A DNA stretch of 64,000 nt. It comes from Clavibacter sp. B3I6. Lineage in GTDB: Bacteria > Actinomycetota > Actinomycetes > Actinomycetales > Microbacteriaceae. The DNA lies in the NCBI RefSeq assembly GCF_030816895.1, contig NZ_JAUSYL010000001.1, positions 2,666,001-2,730,000 on the forward strand. Direction: 5' to 3'. A program made the translations under genes and the position numbers. Position 1 is the first letter of the stretch. Each line of letters begins with the position of its first letter. Below the pieces are notes generated by a model, which was given only the letters and a program-made list of their open reading frames with translations, made no database searches and was not told the origin of the DNA. Below, piece after piece: positions 8,561 to 16,954 of this stretch.

Positions 8561-9721
8561 CTACTGCTCCGCCGTCGCCCCGTCCGACGGCGTGACCGTG
8601 AAGACGGTCGGGCCCGTGTAGCCGTGCTCCGCGAAGGCGCCGTCGATGGCCACCTGGAGGCGCGACAGGGAGTCGACGTCGATCAGCGCGATGGCCGATC
8701 CGCCGAAGCCGCCGCCGGTCATGCGCGCGCCGATCGCGCCCTCGTTCTGCGCCACCTCGACCGCGAGGTCGAGCTCGGGGACGCTGATCTCGAAGTCGTC
8801 GCGCATGGAGCGGTGGCTCGCGTCGAGCAGCTCGCCGATGGCGCGCGGGCCCTCCTCGCGGAGCGCGCGCACGGTGTCGAGCACGCGCTGGTTCTCGGTG
8901 ACGATGTGCCGCACGCGGCGGAACGTCTCGTCGTCGAGCACCTCGCGGGCGCGCACCAGGTCGTCCACGGACAGGTCGCGGAGGGACGCGACGCCCATCA
9001 GGCGCGCGCCCGTCTCGCACGACTCGCGGCGTGCGCGGTAGCCGCCGTCCGCGTGCGCGTGGGCCACGTGCGTGTCGATCACGGCGATGGTGAGGCCCGC
9101 GGCCTCGAGCCCGAGCGGGATGACCTCCGCGTCGAGCGAGCGGCAGTCGAGGAACACGCCCGCGTCCTGGCGGCCGAGGAGGCTCGCGGACTGGTCCATG
9201 ATCCCGGTCGGAGCGCCCACGATCTCGTTCTCGGCCAGCTGCCCCACGGCGGCGAGGGTGGGCCGGTCGAGGCCGAGGCGCCAGATGTCGTCGAGCGCGA
9301 GCGCGACGGATCCCTCGAGCGCGGCCGACGAGGAGAGGCCCGCGCCCACCGGCACGTCGCTGTCGATGAACACGTCGAAGCCGGGCACGGCGGCGAGGTC
9401 GGCCCCGCGCTGCCCGAGGGCCCACGCGACGCCCAGCGGGTAGGCCTGCCAGCCGGCGATGCGCTCACCGGTGAGGTCGGCGAGGCGCGCCTCCACGACC
9501 TCCTCGGAGAACGAGCTCGCCAGGCGGATCCGGTCGTCGTCCCGTGGCGCGAGCGCGATGACCGTGCGGCGGTCGATCGCGAACGGGAACACGAAGCCCT
9601 GGTTGTAGTCGGTGTGCTCGCCGATGAGGTTCACGCGCCCGGGCGCGGACCACACGCCGTGCGGCTCGCGGTCGAAGCGCTGGCGGAATCCCTCGCGCAC
9701 GTCGTCTCGGATGTCGGTCAT
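8561..9721 (-). CDS. galK: Galactokinase
   Basis: The 386-residue GHMP kinase phosphorylates galactose at C1 with ATP in the cytoplasmic Leloir pathway. The galactokinase signature GRVNLIGEHTDYNQGFVFP lies at about residues 28-46. The phosphate loop is VPVGAGLSSSAALE, and the C-terminal GHMP motif is GARMTGGGFGGSAIAL. The ATG at 9721 overlaps the galT stop (ATGA). Much longer reading upstream in this frame runs across galT and is not coding. Confidence 0.96.
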   Translation of the reverse strand: MTDIRDDVREGFRQRFDREPHGVWSAPGRVNLIGEHTDYNQGFVFPFAIDRRTVIALAPRDDDRIRLASSFSEEVVEARLADLTGERIAGWQAYPLGVAWALGQRGADLAAVPGFDVFIDSDVPVGAGLSSSAALEGSVALALDDIWRLGLDRPTLAAVGQLAENEIVGAPTGIMDQSASLLGRQDAGVFLDCRSLDAEVIPLGLEAAGLTIAVIDTHVAHAHADGGYRARRESCETGARLMGVASLRDLSVDDLVRAREVLDDETFRRVRHIVTENQRVLDTVRALREEGPRAIGELLDASHRSMRDDFEISVPELDLAVEVAQNEGAIGARMTGGGFGGSAIALIDVDSLSRLQVAIDGAFAEHGYTGPTVFTVTPSDGATAEQ

Positions 9722-10860
9722 GCGTCCTCCACTGCCTTCCGGATCATCTCGGCCGCCTTCTCGGGCGGCACGTCGCCGATCCAGGCGCCCATGGCCGCCT
9801 CGGATCCGGCCAGGAACTTGAGCTTGTCGGCCGCGCGACGCGGCGAGGTGATCTGCAGCATCAGGCGGATCTCGTCCCGGTGCGCGTCCACGGGCGCCTG
9901 GTGCCAGGCGGCGATGTAGGGCGTGGGGGTGTCGTAGAGCCGGTCCATGCCCTGCAGCAGCTTCAGGTACATCGCGGCGAGCTCGTCGCGCTCGGCGTCG
10001 GTCGTCTCGGCGAGGTCGGGCACGTGCCGGTGGGGGAGCATGTGCACCTCCACGGGCCAGCGCGCCGCGAACGGCACGAACGCGGTGAAGTGCTCGCCGC
10101 GGAGCACGACGCGCTCGGACGCCTGCTCGGTCTCGAGGATGCGGTGGAACAGGCCCGGCCCGAACCGCTCGATCGACTCGACGAGGCGGCGCGTGCGCGG
10201 CGTGACGTAGGGGTACGAGTAGATCTGCCCATGCGGGTGGTGCAGCGTGACGCCGATGGCCTCGCCGCGGTTCTCGAACGGGAACACCTGGCGGATGCCG
10301 GGCATCGCGGAGAGGGCGCGCGTGCGCTCGGCCCACGCCTCCACCACGGTGCGGGCGCGCGACGGCGTGAGGCCGCTGAACGAGCCGGTGTGCTCGGGGC
10401 TGAAGCAGACGACCTCGCAGCGGCCGACCGAGGTGCGGGTGCGCTCGACGCCGACGGAGGTGAGGTCGTCGTCGTCGACGGGGGCGTCGACGCCCGCGGT
10501 GTCCGCGAGCGCCGGGCCGAAGGACGGCGACTTGTTCTCGAAGACCGCGACGTCGTACATGCTCGGGATCTCGGACGGGTTGGTCGCGCTCGCCGGGGCG
10601 AGGGGATCCAGCTCCGCCGGCGGCAGGTGCGCGCGGTTCTGGCGCGCGGCCGCGATGGACACCCACTCGCCCGTGAGCACGTCCTGCCGCATCGTCGCGG
10701 TGGGCGGGCGGGGCGCGGCGGGGCGGGCGTCGACGGCCCGCTCGGGCGGCAGGGTCGTGTCGGCGTCGTCGAAGTAGACGAGCTCGCGGCCGTCGGAGAG
10801 CAGCGTGCGGCGCTGCGTGATCCCGGACGGCGACGTCGTGACGGTCTGGTCGGCATGCAT
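9718..10860 (-). CDS. galT: Galactose-1-phosphate uridylyltransferase
   Basis: The 380-residue enzyme exchanges UMP between UDP-glucose and galactose-1-phosphate. The HIT-superfamily active-site triad HPHGQ is present in VTLHHPHGQIYSYPY, and the second-domain motif is VEVHMLPHRHVPDL. It is the first gene of the galT-galK operon, facing the DeoR regulator across 92 bases. No galE is visible in the window, so the epimerase must lie elsewhere. Confidence 0.95.
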   Translation of the reverse strand: MHADQTVTTSPSGITQRRTLLSDGRELVYFDDADTTLPPERAVDARPAAPRPPTATMRQDVLTGEWVSIAAARQNRAHLPPAELDPLAPASATNPSEIPSMYDVAVFENKSPSFGPALADTAGVDAPVDDDDLTSVGVERTRTSVGRCEVVCFSPEHTGSFSGLTPSRARTVVEAWAERTRALSAMPGIRQVFPFENRGEAIGVTLHHPHGQIYSYPYVTPRTRRLVESIERFGPGLFHRILETEQASERVVLRGEHFTAFVPFAARWPVEVHMLPHRHVPDLAETTDAERDELAAMYLKLLQGMDRLYDTPTPYIAAWHQAPVDAHRDEIRLMLQITSPRRAADKLKFLAGSEAAMGAWIGDVPPEKAAEMIRKAVEDA

Positions 10861-10952
10861 GATCCCCCGATCCTACGGGCTCCCGCGGCCGGGATCTGCG
10901 CTCGCGAAAGGCCGGCTTGCGTTCCGGCAACCCCGTGCGGGAGGCTCGCGGC

Positions 10953-11777
10953 ATGGCCGACGACACCGCATCCGTCCCCGCGGCGACCCGCCGCTCCCGG
11001 ATCCTCGCGGCGCTCGCCGACCGCGGCTTCGCGACCGTCGCCGAGCTCGCGGCCGACGCGGGCGTCTCCGCCGTCACGATCCGCGCCGACCTCGACGCGC
11101 TCGCCGACTCCGCCGCGGTGCAGCGCGTGCACGGCGGCGCCGTCCTCCGCTCCGGCCTCGGCGCCCGCGAGCAGAGCCTCGAGGTCACGCTCGAGTCCGC
11201 GGCCGACGCCAAGCGCGCCATCGGGCGGGCCGCCGCCGACCTCGTCGAGAGCGGGCAGAGCGTCCTGCTCGACGTCGGCAGCACGACGCTCCAGGTGGCC
11301 CGGGCGCTCGTGGCGCGCGAGGACCTCGTCGACGTCACGGTGATCACGAACGGGCTCACCCTCGCGCTGGAGCTCGAGCGCGCCATGCCCCGCTTCACCG
11401 TCGTCGTCACGGGCGGCACGCTCCGGGCCCTGCAGCACAGCCTCGTGGATCCGCTCGCCTCGGTCGTGCTCGACCGGCTGCACCCCGACGTCGCGTTCAT
11501 CGGCTGCAACGGCGTCGACGTCGACCGGGGCGTGACGAACGTCAACCTCCCCGAGGCGGAGGTGAAGCGGCGGATGGTCGACGCGAGCGCCCGCACGGTG
11601 GTCGTCGCGGACGCCGCGAAGCTCGGCCGCACGCACCTGGGGTCGGTGGCACCGCTCGACCTCGTCGACACGCTCCTCACCGACGACGGCGCGGACCTGC
11701 ACGAGCTCGCCCGGCTCCGCGACGCGGGCCTCCGGATCGTCCAGGCCGGCCGGTCGCCGGGCGTCGGACGGTCGTAA
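10953..11777 (+). CDS. DeoR-family regulator of the galactose genes
   Basis: The 274-residue protein begins with a DeoR helix-turn-helix (residues about 10-60: RRSRILAALADRGFATVAEL, then VSAVTIRADLDAL) and continues with a DeoR sugar-phosphate sensor domain (LLDVGSTTLQVAR, VITNGL, GCNGVD). Members usually repress sugar operons and are released by a phosphorylated sugar. I chose ATG 10953, preceded by GGGAGG, because the upstream codons in frame lack family similarity. It lies between galTK and galM, so control of the Leloir genes is the natural inference. Confidence 0.88.
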   Translation: MADDTASVPAATRRSRILAALADRGFATVAELAADAGVSAVTIRADLDALADSAAVQRVHGGAVLRSGLGAREQSLEVTLESAADAKRAIGRAAADLVESGQSVLLDVGSTTLQVARALVAREDLVDVTVITNGLTLALELERAMPRFTVVVTGGTLRALQHSLVDPLASVVLDRLHPDVAFIGCNGVDVDRGVTNVNLPEAEVKRRMVDASARTVVVADAAKLGRTHLGSVAPLDLVDTLLTDDGADLHELARLRDAGLRIVQAGRSPGVGRS

Positions 11778-11787
11778 CGTGGATCCC

Positions 11788-12708
11788 ATGAGACCCGTCA
11801 CCGGAGAGCAGCACCACCTCGTCCACGCCGGCCCGTCCGGTGAGCTCCGCGCCACCGTCGTGCAGCTCGCGGCCGCCGTCCGCGGCCTGACCCTCGACGG
11901 CGTCGACCTCGTCGAGCCCTACGGCGAGGACCTCGTGGCGCCCATGGGCGCCGGCATGGTGCTCGTGCCCTGGCCGAACCGCATCCGCGGCGCCCGCTAC
12001 GAGCTCGACGGGAAGGCGCAGCCGCTCGACGTCTCCGAGCCCTCGCTCGGCAACGCCTCGCACGGGCTCCTCCGCAACACGGGCTACACCGCGTCCGACC
12101 GGGCCGACGACCGCGTGACCCTCTCGGCCACCGTCTTCCCGCAGCACGGCTACCCGTTCCTCCTCGACACCTCCGTCACGTACCGGCTCGCCGACGACGG
12201 CCTCGTCGTCACGCACCGGATCCGCAACGACTCGGAGGCGCCCGCGCCCGTCGCGGTCGGCGCGCACCCCTACCTCGCGATCGGCGGCGTGCCGTCGTCC
12301 GAGCTCACCCTCACCGTCCGCGCCGACACGTGGTCCGAGGTCGACGACGCGCTGATCCCCGTCGCCGACCACCCCGTCGACGGCGCCGACGAGGACCTCC
12401 GCGAGGGCCGCGTCGTCGGCGACCTCGACCTCAACACGGGCTACGGCGACGTGCACGTGGTCGACGGCACCAGCCGCCACGGCCTCACCGCGCCCGACGG
12501 CCGCGGCGTGGAGCTCTGGGCCGACGCGTCCTTCCGCTTCCTGCAGGTGTACACGCCGCGCGAGTTCCCGACCCACGGGCGCCAGGCCGTCGCCATCGAG
12601 CCGATGACCGCGCCGGCTGACGCCTTCAACTCGGGCGTCGGCGTGCGCCGGCTGGAGCCCGGCGAGGAGTGGACGCTCAGCTGGGGGATCCGCGCGACCG
12701 GCTCCTAG
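11788..12708 (+). CDS. galM: Aldose 1-epimerase (galactose mutarotase) family protein
   Basis: The 306-residue beta-sandwich protein fits the aldose 1-epimerase family, which equilibrates alpha and beta hexose anomers before galactokinase. Family-type segments are PWPNRIRGARYELDG, ASHGLLRN, GAHPYL and VAIEPMTAPADAFNSG. TAACGT lies seven bases ahead of ATG 11788, which supports this start over the in-frame GTG at 11779 and implies a leaderless message. It follows the DeoR gene by ten bases. Confidence 0.88.
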   Translation: MRPVTGEQHHLVHAGPSGELRATVVQLAAAVRGLTLDGVDLVEPYGEDLVAPMGAGMVLVPWPNRIRGARYELDGKAQPLDVSEPSLGNASHGLLRNTGYTASDRADDRVTLSATVFPQHGYPFLLDTSVTYRLADDGLVVTHRIRNDSEAPAPVAVGAHPYLAIGGVPSSELTLTVRADTWSEVDDALIPVADHPVDGADEDLREGRVVGDLDLNTGYGDVHVVDGTSRHGLTAPDGRGVELWADASFRFLQVYTPREFPTHGRQAVAIEPMTAPADAFNSGVGVRRLEPGEEWTLSWGIRATGS

Positions 12709-12962
12709 CCCTCGTCCTCCTGCGCCCACTGCAGGGCCACGCGCCGCGTGTACTGCTCCAGCGCGATCCGGTTCTCCTCGGGCTCGCGCAGCCCGTCGAT
12801 GTAGGCGAGCAGCCGCCCGACGACCCCGGACAGGTACTGCACGCCCCGGTCGTCGTGCTCCTCGAGCGCGGTCCTCAGCAGGTCGTACCGCTCGCTCGTC
12901 TCCTCGGCGGTCAGCATCGCGATCACGAGTTCGTCGGCCTGCATGCTCATGCGCTCCAGCAT
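12705..12962 (-). CDS. Small hypothetical protein
   Basis: The 85-residue soluble protein is acidic and predicted helical (MQADELVIAMLTAEETSERY onward). I do not recognise its family. The ATG at 12962 has GAGG seven bases upstream. An upstream TTG in the same frame at 13067 would run through the tRNA-Lys gene, so it is rejected. The stop shares a CTAG with the stop of galM on the other strand. Confidence 0.6.
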   Translation of the reverse strand: MLERMSMQADELVIAMLTAEETSERYDLLRTALEEHDDRGVQYLSGVVGRLLAYIDGLREPEENRIALEQYTRRVALQWAQEDEG

Positions 12963-13009
12963 CGCACCGCCTCGCGGCACGGCGACGCTCCGGACGCGGA
13001 GCGCGGAAG

Positions 13010-13082
13010 TGGGCCCCGTCGGGCTCGAACCGACGACCCAGGGATTAAAAGTCCCTTGCTCTACCAACTGAGCTAGAGGCCC
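13010..13082 (-). tRNA. tRNA-Lys (UUU anticodon)
   Basis: The 73-base cloverleaf is complete: a GGGCCTC acceptor paired with GGGGCCC, a D-arm TAGCTCAGTTGGTAGAGCA, an anticodon arm AGGGA-CTTTTAA-TCCCT with anticodon TTT, a T-loop GGTTCGAGCC and discriminator A. CCA is not encoded. Confidence 0.96.
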
Positions 13083-13116
13083 GCGTCCCCGATGCTACGG
13101 GACGGCGGATGCGCGA

Positions 13117-13290
13117 TCAGAGCCGGTCGACGTCGCGCGAGGAGCCGCGGCGCACGAGGGCGCCGGCGACCAGCGTCACCACCACGAGGAAGATCCCGAC
13201 GCCGACGAGCCACGCCAGCGCCTTCACGACGAAGCCGACGACGACCAGGACCAGCCAGAGGGCCACCAGGCCGAGGACGAAGCGCTTCAT
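13117..13290 (-). CDS. Small two-pass membrane protein
   Basis: The 57-residue product is mostly hydrophobic, with two Leu/Val-rich segments (around VLGLVALWLVLVVVGFVV and LVGVGIFLVVVTLVAGALV) and a short basic, polar tail. The function is unknown. TAGGGT seven bases ahead of the ATG suggests a leaderless transcript. The gene stands alone between tRNA-Lys and a divergent hypothetical gene. Confidence 0.6.
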   Translation of the reverse strand: MKRFVLGLVALWLVLVVVGFVVKALAWLVGVGIFLVVVTLVAGALVRRGSSRDVDRL

Positions 13291-13374
13291 GCGCACCACC
13301 CTACGTGCGCGTCCCGGGTGCCCGCCGGTCGATCATCCGGCGACCGCGGCCGGTCGCGGCGTACGCTTGCCGGG

Positions 13375-14007
13375 ATGTCCGGCGAATATCACAAGCCCAC
13401 CAAGTTCTCCGGGTCCAAGTTCGAGAGCATGCTCGGCGGCGAGGACCCCGCCACGATCAGCCGCGTGGCCCACGAGACCGCGTCGGCCCTGCTCGCGCGC
13501 GTGCGCGCCGATCCCGACCCCGCCGTCGTCGAGCGCCTCATCGCCTACACCGACGAGCACGGGATCGACGCGGTCGCCGAGCTCTGGTCGCGCGCGAGCC
13601 CGAGGAGCCTGCCGGGAGCGCTCTGGCGGCTCTACCTGATGCGCGCCCTCATCCGCCAGGATCCCGACGGCATCAGCCTGCTGTACCAGCGCGGCACCGA
13701 GGTGGCCACGACCATCGACCAGGTCGTCGCCGGCGCCACCGCCCCGACGGGTCCCGCGGAGATCATGGACCTCGCCGACAGCATCCTCCGCGGCCTCTTC
13801 ACGGGCGACTTCGCCGTCGCCCTCGACCGCGCGGGCGCGTTCAGCCGCCTGGCCGCGCTCGGCGCCACGAGCGTCGCGGACGACCTCGACGCGACGGCGT
13901 CGCCCGAGCGCGCCGGCGACCTCACCACCCGCGCCCTCCGCCTCTCGCAGATGGCGGCCGACCTCGTGCAGTGCGCCCGGCTCTGGCGGAGCGACCGGCT
14001 CGACTGA
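13375..14007 (+). CDS. Conserved hypothetical protein (actinobacterial)
   Basis: The 210-residue soluble protein begins MSGEYHKPTKFSGSKFESML and is largely helical, with Ala/Leu-rich repeats. Similar actinobacterial proteins exist and, as far as I recall, are sometimes labelled RNA polymerase beta-subunit-like, but I see no polymerase motif and assign no function. TACGCT lies seven bases before ATG 13375, pointing to a leaderless start. The next feature downstream is the RNA candidate at 14135. Confidence 0.7.
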   Translation: MSGEYHKPTKFSGSKFESMLGGEDPATISRVAHETASALLARVRADPDPAVVERLIAYTDEHGIDAVAELWSRASPRSLPGALWRLYLMRALIRQDPDGISLLYQRGTEVATTIDQVVAGATAPTGPAEIMDLADSILRGLFTGDFAVALDRAGAFSRLAALGATSVADDLDATASPERAGDLTTRALRLSQMAADLVQCARLWRSDRLD

Positions 14008-14134
14008 CCCGCCGCGGCCACGGTCACCGCCCCGGCCCGCCCTCCGGCCCGTCCCGCACCGCGGATCCGCCCCGTTCGCTGTGAGCGCGATGCCCGGGGA
14101 CGACAGCCCGCGCGGACTCGGTTACAGTGGACGA

Positions 14135-14241
14135 GGTCGGGCCGCAGTAACCCCGGGCTCCAATATTCGCCGCTCCGAGCGGCCTCGCGCCGAGAGGCGT
14201 TCTGCGGCCCGGCTTCCCTCTTCCCCCTCCTCGCCGGAGGG
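14135..14241 (+). ncRNA. Candidate structured small RNA
   Basis: A promoter-like pair, ACGACA (14100-14105) and TACAGT (14123-14128) with a 17-base spacer, predicts a start near 14135. Exactly there a 13-bp helix begins (14135-14147 with 14202-14214, including GU pairs). It encloses a GCCGC-TCCGA-GCGGC hairpin (14169-14183) and a CGCC-GAGA-GGCG hairpin with a GNRA loop (14188-14199). A final CCCTCC/GGAGGG hairpin (14225-14241) could end it. No convincing reading frame overlaps. I do not recognise SRP, RNase P, tmRNA or 6C RNA signatures. Confidence 0.5.
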
Positions 14242-14607
14242 CCGGCCCCCATGCGAGCGGCCGCCGCGACCGGCGTGCGGCCGGGTCCTCATCCGCGTGC
14301 CCTGTGACCAATCCGCGCCGTCGCCCGCGCCGAAGAGTCATGGTGAGGCGGTCACCCGCCTCGCACCCGTCACCCGCGAGGGTGCGACCCGCATCGGTCG
14401 GATCCTGCCGCGTGGCAGGCCGTCCGGCCATCCCAGATGTCCCGCATGCGGGGCCCGGCCGATGCGGGGCGACGCACCCCCGACCGACGTCCATCGCCCG
14501 AACCACGACCGGAAGCACCAGATGACCTCCCCGCTGCACGACCCCAGCACGCCGGGCCCCGCCCTGCCTGCATGCGGAACGCACGTGGGTCTGGGATGCT
14601 GGGGCTC
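14242..14607. other. Intergenic stretch upstream of sigK
   Basis: These 366 bases lie between the RNA candidate and sigK. Reading frames through them are Pro/Arg-rich and unlike proteins. I see GC-rich short inverted repeats but no confident promoter, riboswitch or operator. The sigK promoter is presumably here. Confidence 0.4.
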
Positions 14608-15198
14608 GTGCCTTCATCGATCGAGCGTCCCGACCTGCCAGGGCCGGCGGACCCCGAGTCGAAGGAAGCCCTCCTCGGCCGCGTCGCCCAGGGCGACCGG
14701 CGTGCCTTCTCGGAGCTCTACGACCAGCTCGCCCCCCGCGTCCTCGGCCTCGTCCGACGACTGCTCGTCGACCACGCGCAGTCGGAGGAGGTCACGCAGG
14801 AGATCTTCCTCGAGATCTGGCAGTCCGCTTCCCGCTTCGACCCCGCCAAGGGCGCAGCGACCACGTGGGTCCTCACCATGGCCCACCGCCGCGCGGTCGA
14901 CCGCGTGCGCGCCTCCCAGTCGAGCCGTGACCGCGATGTCCGCATCGGCATCCGGGATCACGAGAACGGCTACGACCAGGTCTCCGAGACCGTCGAGATC
15001 AGCATCGAGCACGAGAGGGTGAAGAAGGCGATGACGAAGCTCACCGAGATCCAGCGCCAAGCCGTCTCCCTCGCGTACTACGGCGGCTACAGCCACAGCG
15101 AGGTCGCCTCCATGCTCGACGTGCCCATCGGCACCGTGAAGACGCGTCTGCGCGACGGCATGATCCGCCTGCGCGACGAGATGGGGGTCGCATCATGA
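14608..15198 (+). CDS. sigK: ECF RNA polymerase sigma factor SigK
   Basis: The 196-residue protein has sigma region 2 (AFSELYDQLAPRVLGLVRRL through EEVTQEIFLEIWQSASRFDP, then TWVLTMAHRRAVDRVR) and region 4 (IQRQAVSLAYYGGYSHSEVA onward). The pattern closely resembles SigK of actinobacteria. It would direct polymerase to a small regulon, held off by the membrane anti-sigma factor encoded next. GTG 14608 follows a GGGG site; ATG 14596 is an alternative. It overlaps rskA by four bases (ATGA). Confidence 0.88.
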   Translation: MPSSIERPDLPGPADPESKEALLGRVAQGDRRAFSELYDQLAPRVLGLVRRLLVDHAQSEEVTQEIFLEIWQSASRFDPAKGAATTWVLTMAHRRAVDRVRASQSSRDRDVRIGIRDHENGYDQVSETVEISIEHERVKKAMTKLTEIQRQAVSLAYYGGYSHSEVASMLDVPIGTVKTRLRDGMIRLRDEMGVAS

Positions 15199-16052
15199 CC
15201 GCCGACGACGACCTCCGCACCCTCACCGCGGCGTACGCGCTCGGCGCCGTGGACGCGGACGAGGCGGCCGATTTCGAGGCCCTCCTCGAGCGCGACCCGG
15301 CCCTCCGCGCCGAGGTCGAGGAGCTGCGGGCCACCGCGGCCGACCTCGCCTGGACGACCGAGCCGGTGACCCCGTCGCCGCGCCTCAAGTCCGACCTCAT
15401 GGCCATGCTCGACGCCACGCCGCAGCTCCCGCCCCTCCACGTCCCGGCCGCCGTGCCGGACGAGGAGCGGCAGCCGGCGCCGGTCACCGAGCTCCGCCCT
15501 GCCGCGCGGGTCGCCGCCGCACCGTCCACGCCGGACGCGAGCGCGCCTCGCGAGCGCCTCGGATCCGCATCCGCCCGCGCCTCCGAGCGCTGGTTCCGCA
15601 AGCCGGGCGCCCTCATCGGCGTGGCCGCTGCCGCCGTCGTGATCGTCGTCGGCGGCGTGGTCGTCGGCACGAACGTGGGCGGCCCCGGCACCTCGCAGGC
15701 CCCCGTCGCCTCGGCGTACGAGCGGGTCACGACCGCGTCCGACGTGGTCATCGACAAGCGCGACGTCGTCGGCGGGGGAACCGCCACCGTCTACTTCTCG
15801 GCATCCGAGGCGAAGACGGCCGTCGTGCTCAACGACGCGTCGCCGCTGCCCGCGGGCCGCGTCCTGCAGCTCTGGTACGTCGGCCAGTCCGGCCCCGTCT
15901 CGGCCGGCGTCATGCCGTCCGAGGACGGCGCCGGCCACGCTGTCCTCGAGGGCGCGTACACGCCGGGCGACACCGTGGCCATCACGGTCGAGCCCGAGGG
16001 CGGATCCGAGCAGCCCACCACCGAGCCCATCGTGGCGGTCACCAGCACCTGA
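15195..16052 (+). CDS. rskA: Anti-sigma-K factor RskA
   Basis: The 285-residue protein has an N-terminal cytoplasmic anti-sigma domain (AAYALGAVDADEAADFEALL), a Pro/Ala linker, one membrane helix at about residues 140-158 (LIGVAAAAVVIVVGGVVVG) and an outer C-terminal RskA domain containing GRVLQLWYV. It should bind SigK at the membrane and release it when cut by intramembrane proteolysis. Its start overlaps the sigK stop, the usual arrangement of the pair. Confidence 0.92.
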   Translation: MTADDDLRTLTAAYALGAVDADEAADFEALLERDPALRAEVEELRATAADLAWTTEPVTPSPRLKSDLMAMLDATPQLPPLHVPAAVPDEERQPAPVTELRPAARVAAAPSTPDASAPRERLGSASARASERWFRKPGALIGVAAAAVVIVVGGVVVGTNVGGPGTSQAPVASAYERVTTASDVVIDKRDVVGGGTATVYFSASEAKTAVVLNDASPLPAGRVLQLWYVGQSGPVSAGVMPSEDGAGHAVLEGAYTPGDTVAITVEPEGGSEQPTTEPIVAVTST

Positions 16053-16063
16053 TCGGCCCGACG

Positions 16064-16125
16064 GCCCGCACATGACGACGGCCCCGCATCCTCCAGGGGA
16101 TACGGGGCCGTCGTCATGTGCGGGC
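16064..16125. terminator. Bidirectional terminator between rskA and pstB
   Basis: A perfect 23-bp inverted repeat (16064-16086 with 16103-16125) sits between the convergent rskA and pstB stops. No T-tract follows on either strand. Confidence 0.85.
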
Positions 16126-16131
16126 GGGGGA

Positions 16132-16911
16132 TCAGCCGAAGCGGCCGCTCACGTAGTCCTCGGTCGCCTGCACGCTGGGCTTGGAGAACATCGTGGTGGT
16201 GTCGTCGTACTCGATGAGCTTGCCCGGCTTGCCGGTGCCCGCGATGTTGAAGAACGCGGTGCGGTCCGAGACGCGGCTGGCCTGCTGCATGTTGTGGGTC
16301 ACGATGACGATCGTGTACTGCGCCTTGAGCTCCTCGATGAGGTCCTCGATGGCGAGCGTGGAGATCGGGTCGAGCGCGGAGCACGGCTCGTCCATGAGGA
16401 CCACGTCGGGCTGCACGGCGATGGCGCGGGCGATGCAGAGGCGCTGCTGCTGGCCGCCGGACAGGCCCGAGCCCGGCAGCGCCAGGCGGTCCTTCACCTC
16501 GTTCCAGAGGTTGGCGCCCATGAGCGACTGCTCGACGAGCGCGTCCGCGTCGCCCTTGGAGATCTTGCGGTTGTTCAGCTTCACGCCCGCGAGCACGTTG
16601 TCGCGGATCGACATCGTGGGGAACGGGTTCGGCCGCTGGAAGACCATGCCGACCTGGCGGCGCACGAGCACCGGGTCCACGCCCGGGCCGTACAGGTCGT
16701 TGCCGTCGACGAGGACCTCGCCCTCCACGTACGCGCCGGGGATGACCTCGTGCATGCGGTTGAGCGTGCGGAGGAAGGTCGACTTGCCGCAGCCGGACGG
16801 GCCGATGAAGGCGGTGACGGTGCGGGGCTCGATCCGCAGGTTGACGTCCTCGACCGCCTTGAACTTGCCGTAGTAGACGTTCAGGTCGTTGACTTCGATG
16901 CTCTTGGACAA
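16132..16911 (-). CDS. pstB: Phosphate ABC transporter ATP-binding protein
   Basis: The 259-residue ATPase powers high-affinity phosphate uptake at the inner face of the membrane. Walker A GPSGCGKST, signature LSGGQQQRLCIARAIA, Walker B VVLMDEPCSALDP and the switch histidine in VTHNMQQA are all present. I chose TTG 16911 because AGGAAA lies just upstream and the family N-terminus (SKSIEVNDLNVYYG) begins there. No ATG start exists in frame without a long unrelated extension. It is last in pstSCAB. Confidence 0.95.
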   Translation of the reverse strand: MSKSIEVNDLNVYYGKFKAVEDVNLRIEPRTVTAFIGPSGCGKSTFLRTLNRMHEVIPGAYVEGEVLVDGNDLYGPGVDPVLVRRQVGMVFQRPNPFPTMSIRDNVLAGVKLNNRKISKGDADALVEQSLMGANLWNEVKDRLALPGSGLSGGQQQRLCIARAIAVQPDVVLMDEPCSALDPISTLAIEDLIEELKAQYTIVIVTHNMQQASRVSDRTAFFNIAGTGKPGKLIEYDDTTTMFSKPSVQATEDYVSGRFG

Positions 16912-16954
16912 GGGTTTCCTAACCGTTCGGGTTCGTGGGCCGGGGGAGCGGGCG

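Noticed and set aside
9722..11680. Minus-strand extension of galK to over 1000 residues
   Set aside because: The extension is out of frame with galT and the DeoR gene and is Arg/Ser-rich low-complexity, as expected of GC-rich shadow frames.
12963..13067. N-terminal extension of the 85-residue protein
   Set aside because: It would translate the tRNA-Lys gene; an in-frame ATG with a ribosome site exists at 12962.
14135..14241. SRP RNA, RNase P RNA or tmRNA assignment for the RNA candidate
   Set aside because: The conserved signature segments of those RNAs are absent, so it is left unnamed.
14400..14500. SigK-dependent promoter (CCATCC near 14430)
   Set aside because: The nearest matching -10-like element is about 25 bases away, too far for the known SigK spacing.
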